DNA of 64,000 nucleotides, from assembly GCA_963791235.1 (NCBI GenBank), contig CAWBRW010000029.1, positions 1-64,000 of the forward strand, in the 5' to 3' direction. The notes under the pieces were generated by a model. The model had not been told where the DNA came from and searched no databases. It saw nothing but the letters and a program-made list of their open reading frames with translations. The translations under genes were made by a program, and so were the position numbers. Source of the DNA: JALORV01 sp963791235. GTDB lineage: Bacteria > Pseudomonadota > Gammaproteobacteria > Burkholderiales > Burkholderiaceae_F. This document shows, in pieces, positions 63,478 to 64,000 of this stretch. Position 1 is the stretch's first letter. Every line of letters starts with the position of its first letter.

Positions 63478-64000
63478 CTAGCGTGGCTTGGTGGCAGCGC
63501 GCTCCAGTTCGCCGAAGCGGTTCTCCAGCCCCTTGACCGCGGCCGGCAGTGAACCGAAGTTGGTCCAGACCTCGTCTTCTGCCGGCGCGCTCAGCCAGCT
63601 GGAGTACCCGAGCCAGGACGAGTCGAAGACCTTGACGTTCTTGTATCCGAGGTCGGCGAGCACGGCCGCGCTCTGTGCTGCGCGGTTGCCGCTCTGGCAA
63701 TAGACGATGATCTCCTTGCTCGGGTCGAGCTTCTCGTAGACCTTGGCGAGCTCGGCGCGCGGCTTCAGCGCCATCCCGGTCGAATCCTTTACCTTGCCGG
63801 CGCGAAGCTTGGAGCGCGTGTCCGGATCGACCCAGTTCTGTTCGAACGGCACGTTGATCGCGGCCGGAATATGACCACCGCGGATCGCGCGGATGTCCTC
63901 GCGCCTTGAACTCCTTCATCGTGCGCACGTCGAGGAACTGAACGTCTGGGCGCTTCAGTGCGGCGACAACATCCTTGGTGTTGATGAGGACGCCCGGCTG
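63478..64000 (-). CDS. Rhodanese-like sulfurtransferase, partial and frameshifted
   Basis: The gene runs past the window edge. The visible part has VQFLDVRTMKEFKA, then GGHIPAAINVPFEQNW, then the catalytic Cys loop IIVYCQSGNRAAQSAAVLAD, and FDSSWLGYSSWLSAPAEDEV. This is a rhodanese, perhaps the second domain of a tandem sulfurtransferase. Near 63902 one extra base (GCGCGAGG) breaks the frame between KA and EDIRAIRGGH. It transfers sulfur via the Cys persulfide. Confidence 0.8.

Noticed and set aside
1..64000. Insertion sequences or prophage genes
   Set aside because: No transposase, integrase, terminase or capsid-like protein is recognisable in any frame.

Overview
The window is GC-rich, densely coded bacterial DNA without rRNA, tRNA, CRISPR or a recognisable transposase. 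The gene families (bifunctional PutA, peptide ABC transporter, Kup, DinB, SodC, paired DUF2950/DUF3300 proteins, bufferin operon with ECF sigma/NrsF) fit a betaproteobacterium, probably Burkholderiales-like. That placement is inference.

Region 1 (1-11.7 kb) starts with broken or unknown small genes. A catabolic locus follows. An RraA-type aldolase and a ureohydrolase-like protein are read leftward. A five-part peptide-type ABC importer, an M20 peptidase and an MmgE/PrpD protein are read rightward. Together they suggest import and hydrolysis of an amide- or peptide-like compound.

Region 2 (12-22.2 kb) is accessory. It holds a leftward operon of three exported proteins: a Cys-repeat protein, a protein with two Trypco2-like domains and an HExxH peptidase. 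Next comes a thiazole/oxazole RiPP (TOMM) cluster: a 107-residue Cys-rich precursor, a leader-binding/E1-like/YcaO fusion and a SagB dehydrogenase. A pair of ~30-bp direct repeats brackets the cluster. A PKD-repeat lipoprotein and a stand-alone TIR protein follow.

Region 3 (22-31 kb) has stress and housekeeping genes (ferritin-like protein, cupin, PpiC isomerase, Kup) and a coupled operon of envelope proteins of unknown role. Region 4 (31-48.6 kb) is mostly metabolism: a large Asp-box beta-propeller, PutA, a GNAT enzyme, a K+ channel, a ThDP enzyme with an acyl-CoA synthetase, DinB, an acyl-CoA dehydrogenase with a thiolase, and SodC.

Region 5 (48.7-64 kb) holds a ModA fragment, a TIM-barrel amidohydrolase, cytochromes, a complete bufferin operon (bufABCD), and the divergent sigma/NrsF pair. 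Both promoters in the shared gap match GTAAC(C/G)-N16-CGAA, which implies one copper/oxidative-stress regulon. MFS, DUF2950 and DUF3300 genes, an octaheme TPR cytochrome, an aquaporin and a partial rhodanese end the window.

About 20 genes-level frameshifts are visible, almost all explained by one base gained or lost, often in a short homopolymer run. They are concentrated between 0 and 19 kb. Where a frame break occurs, coordinates below span the inferred whole gene.
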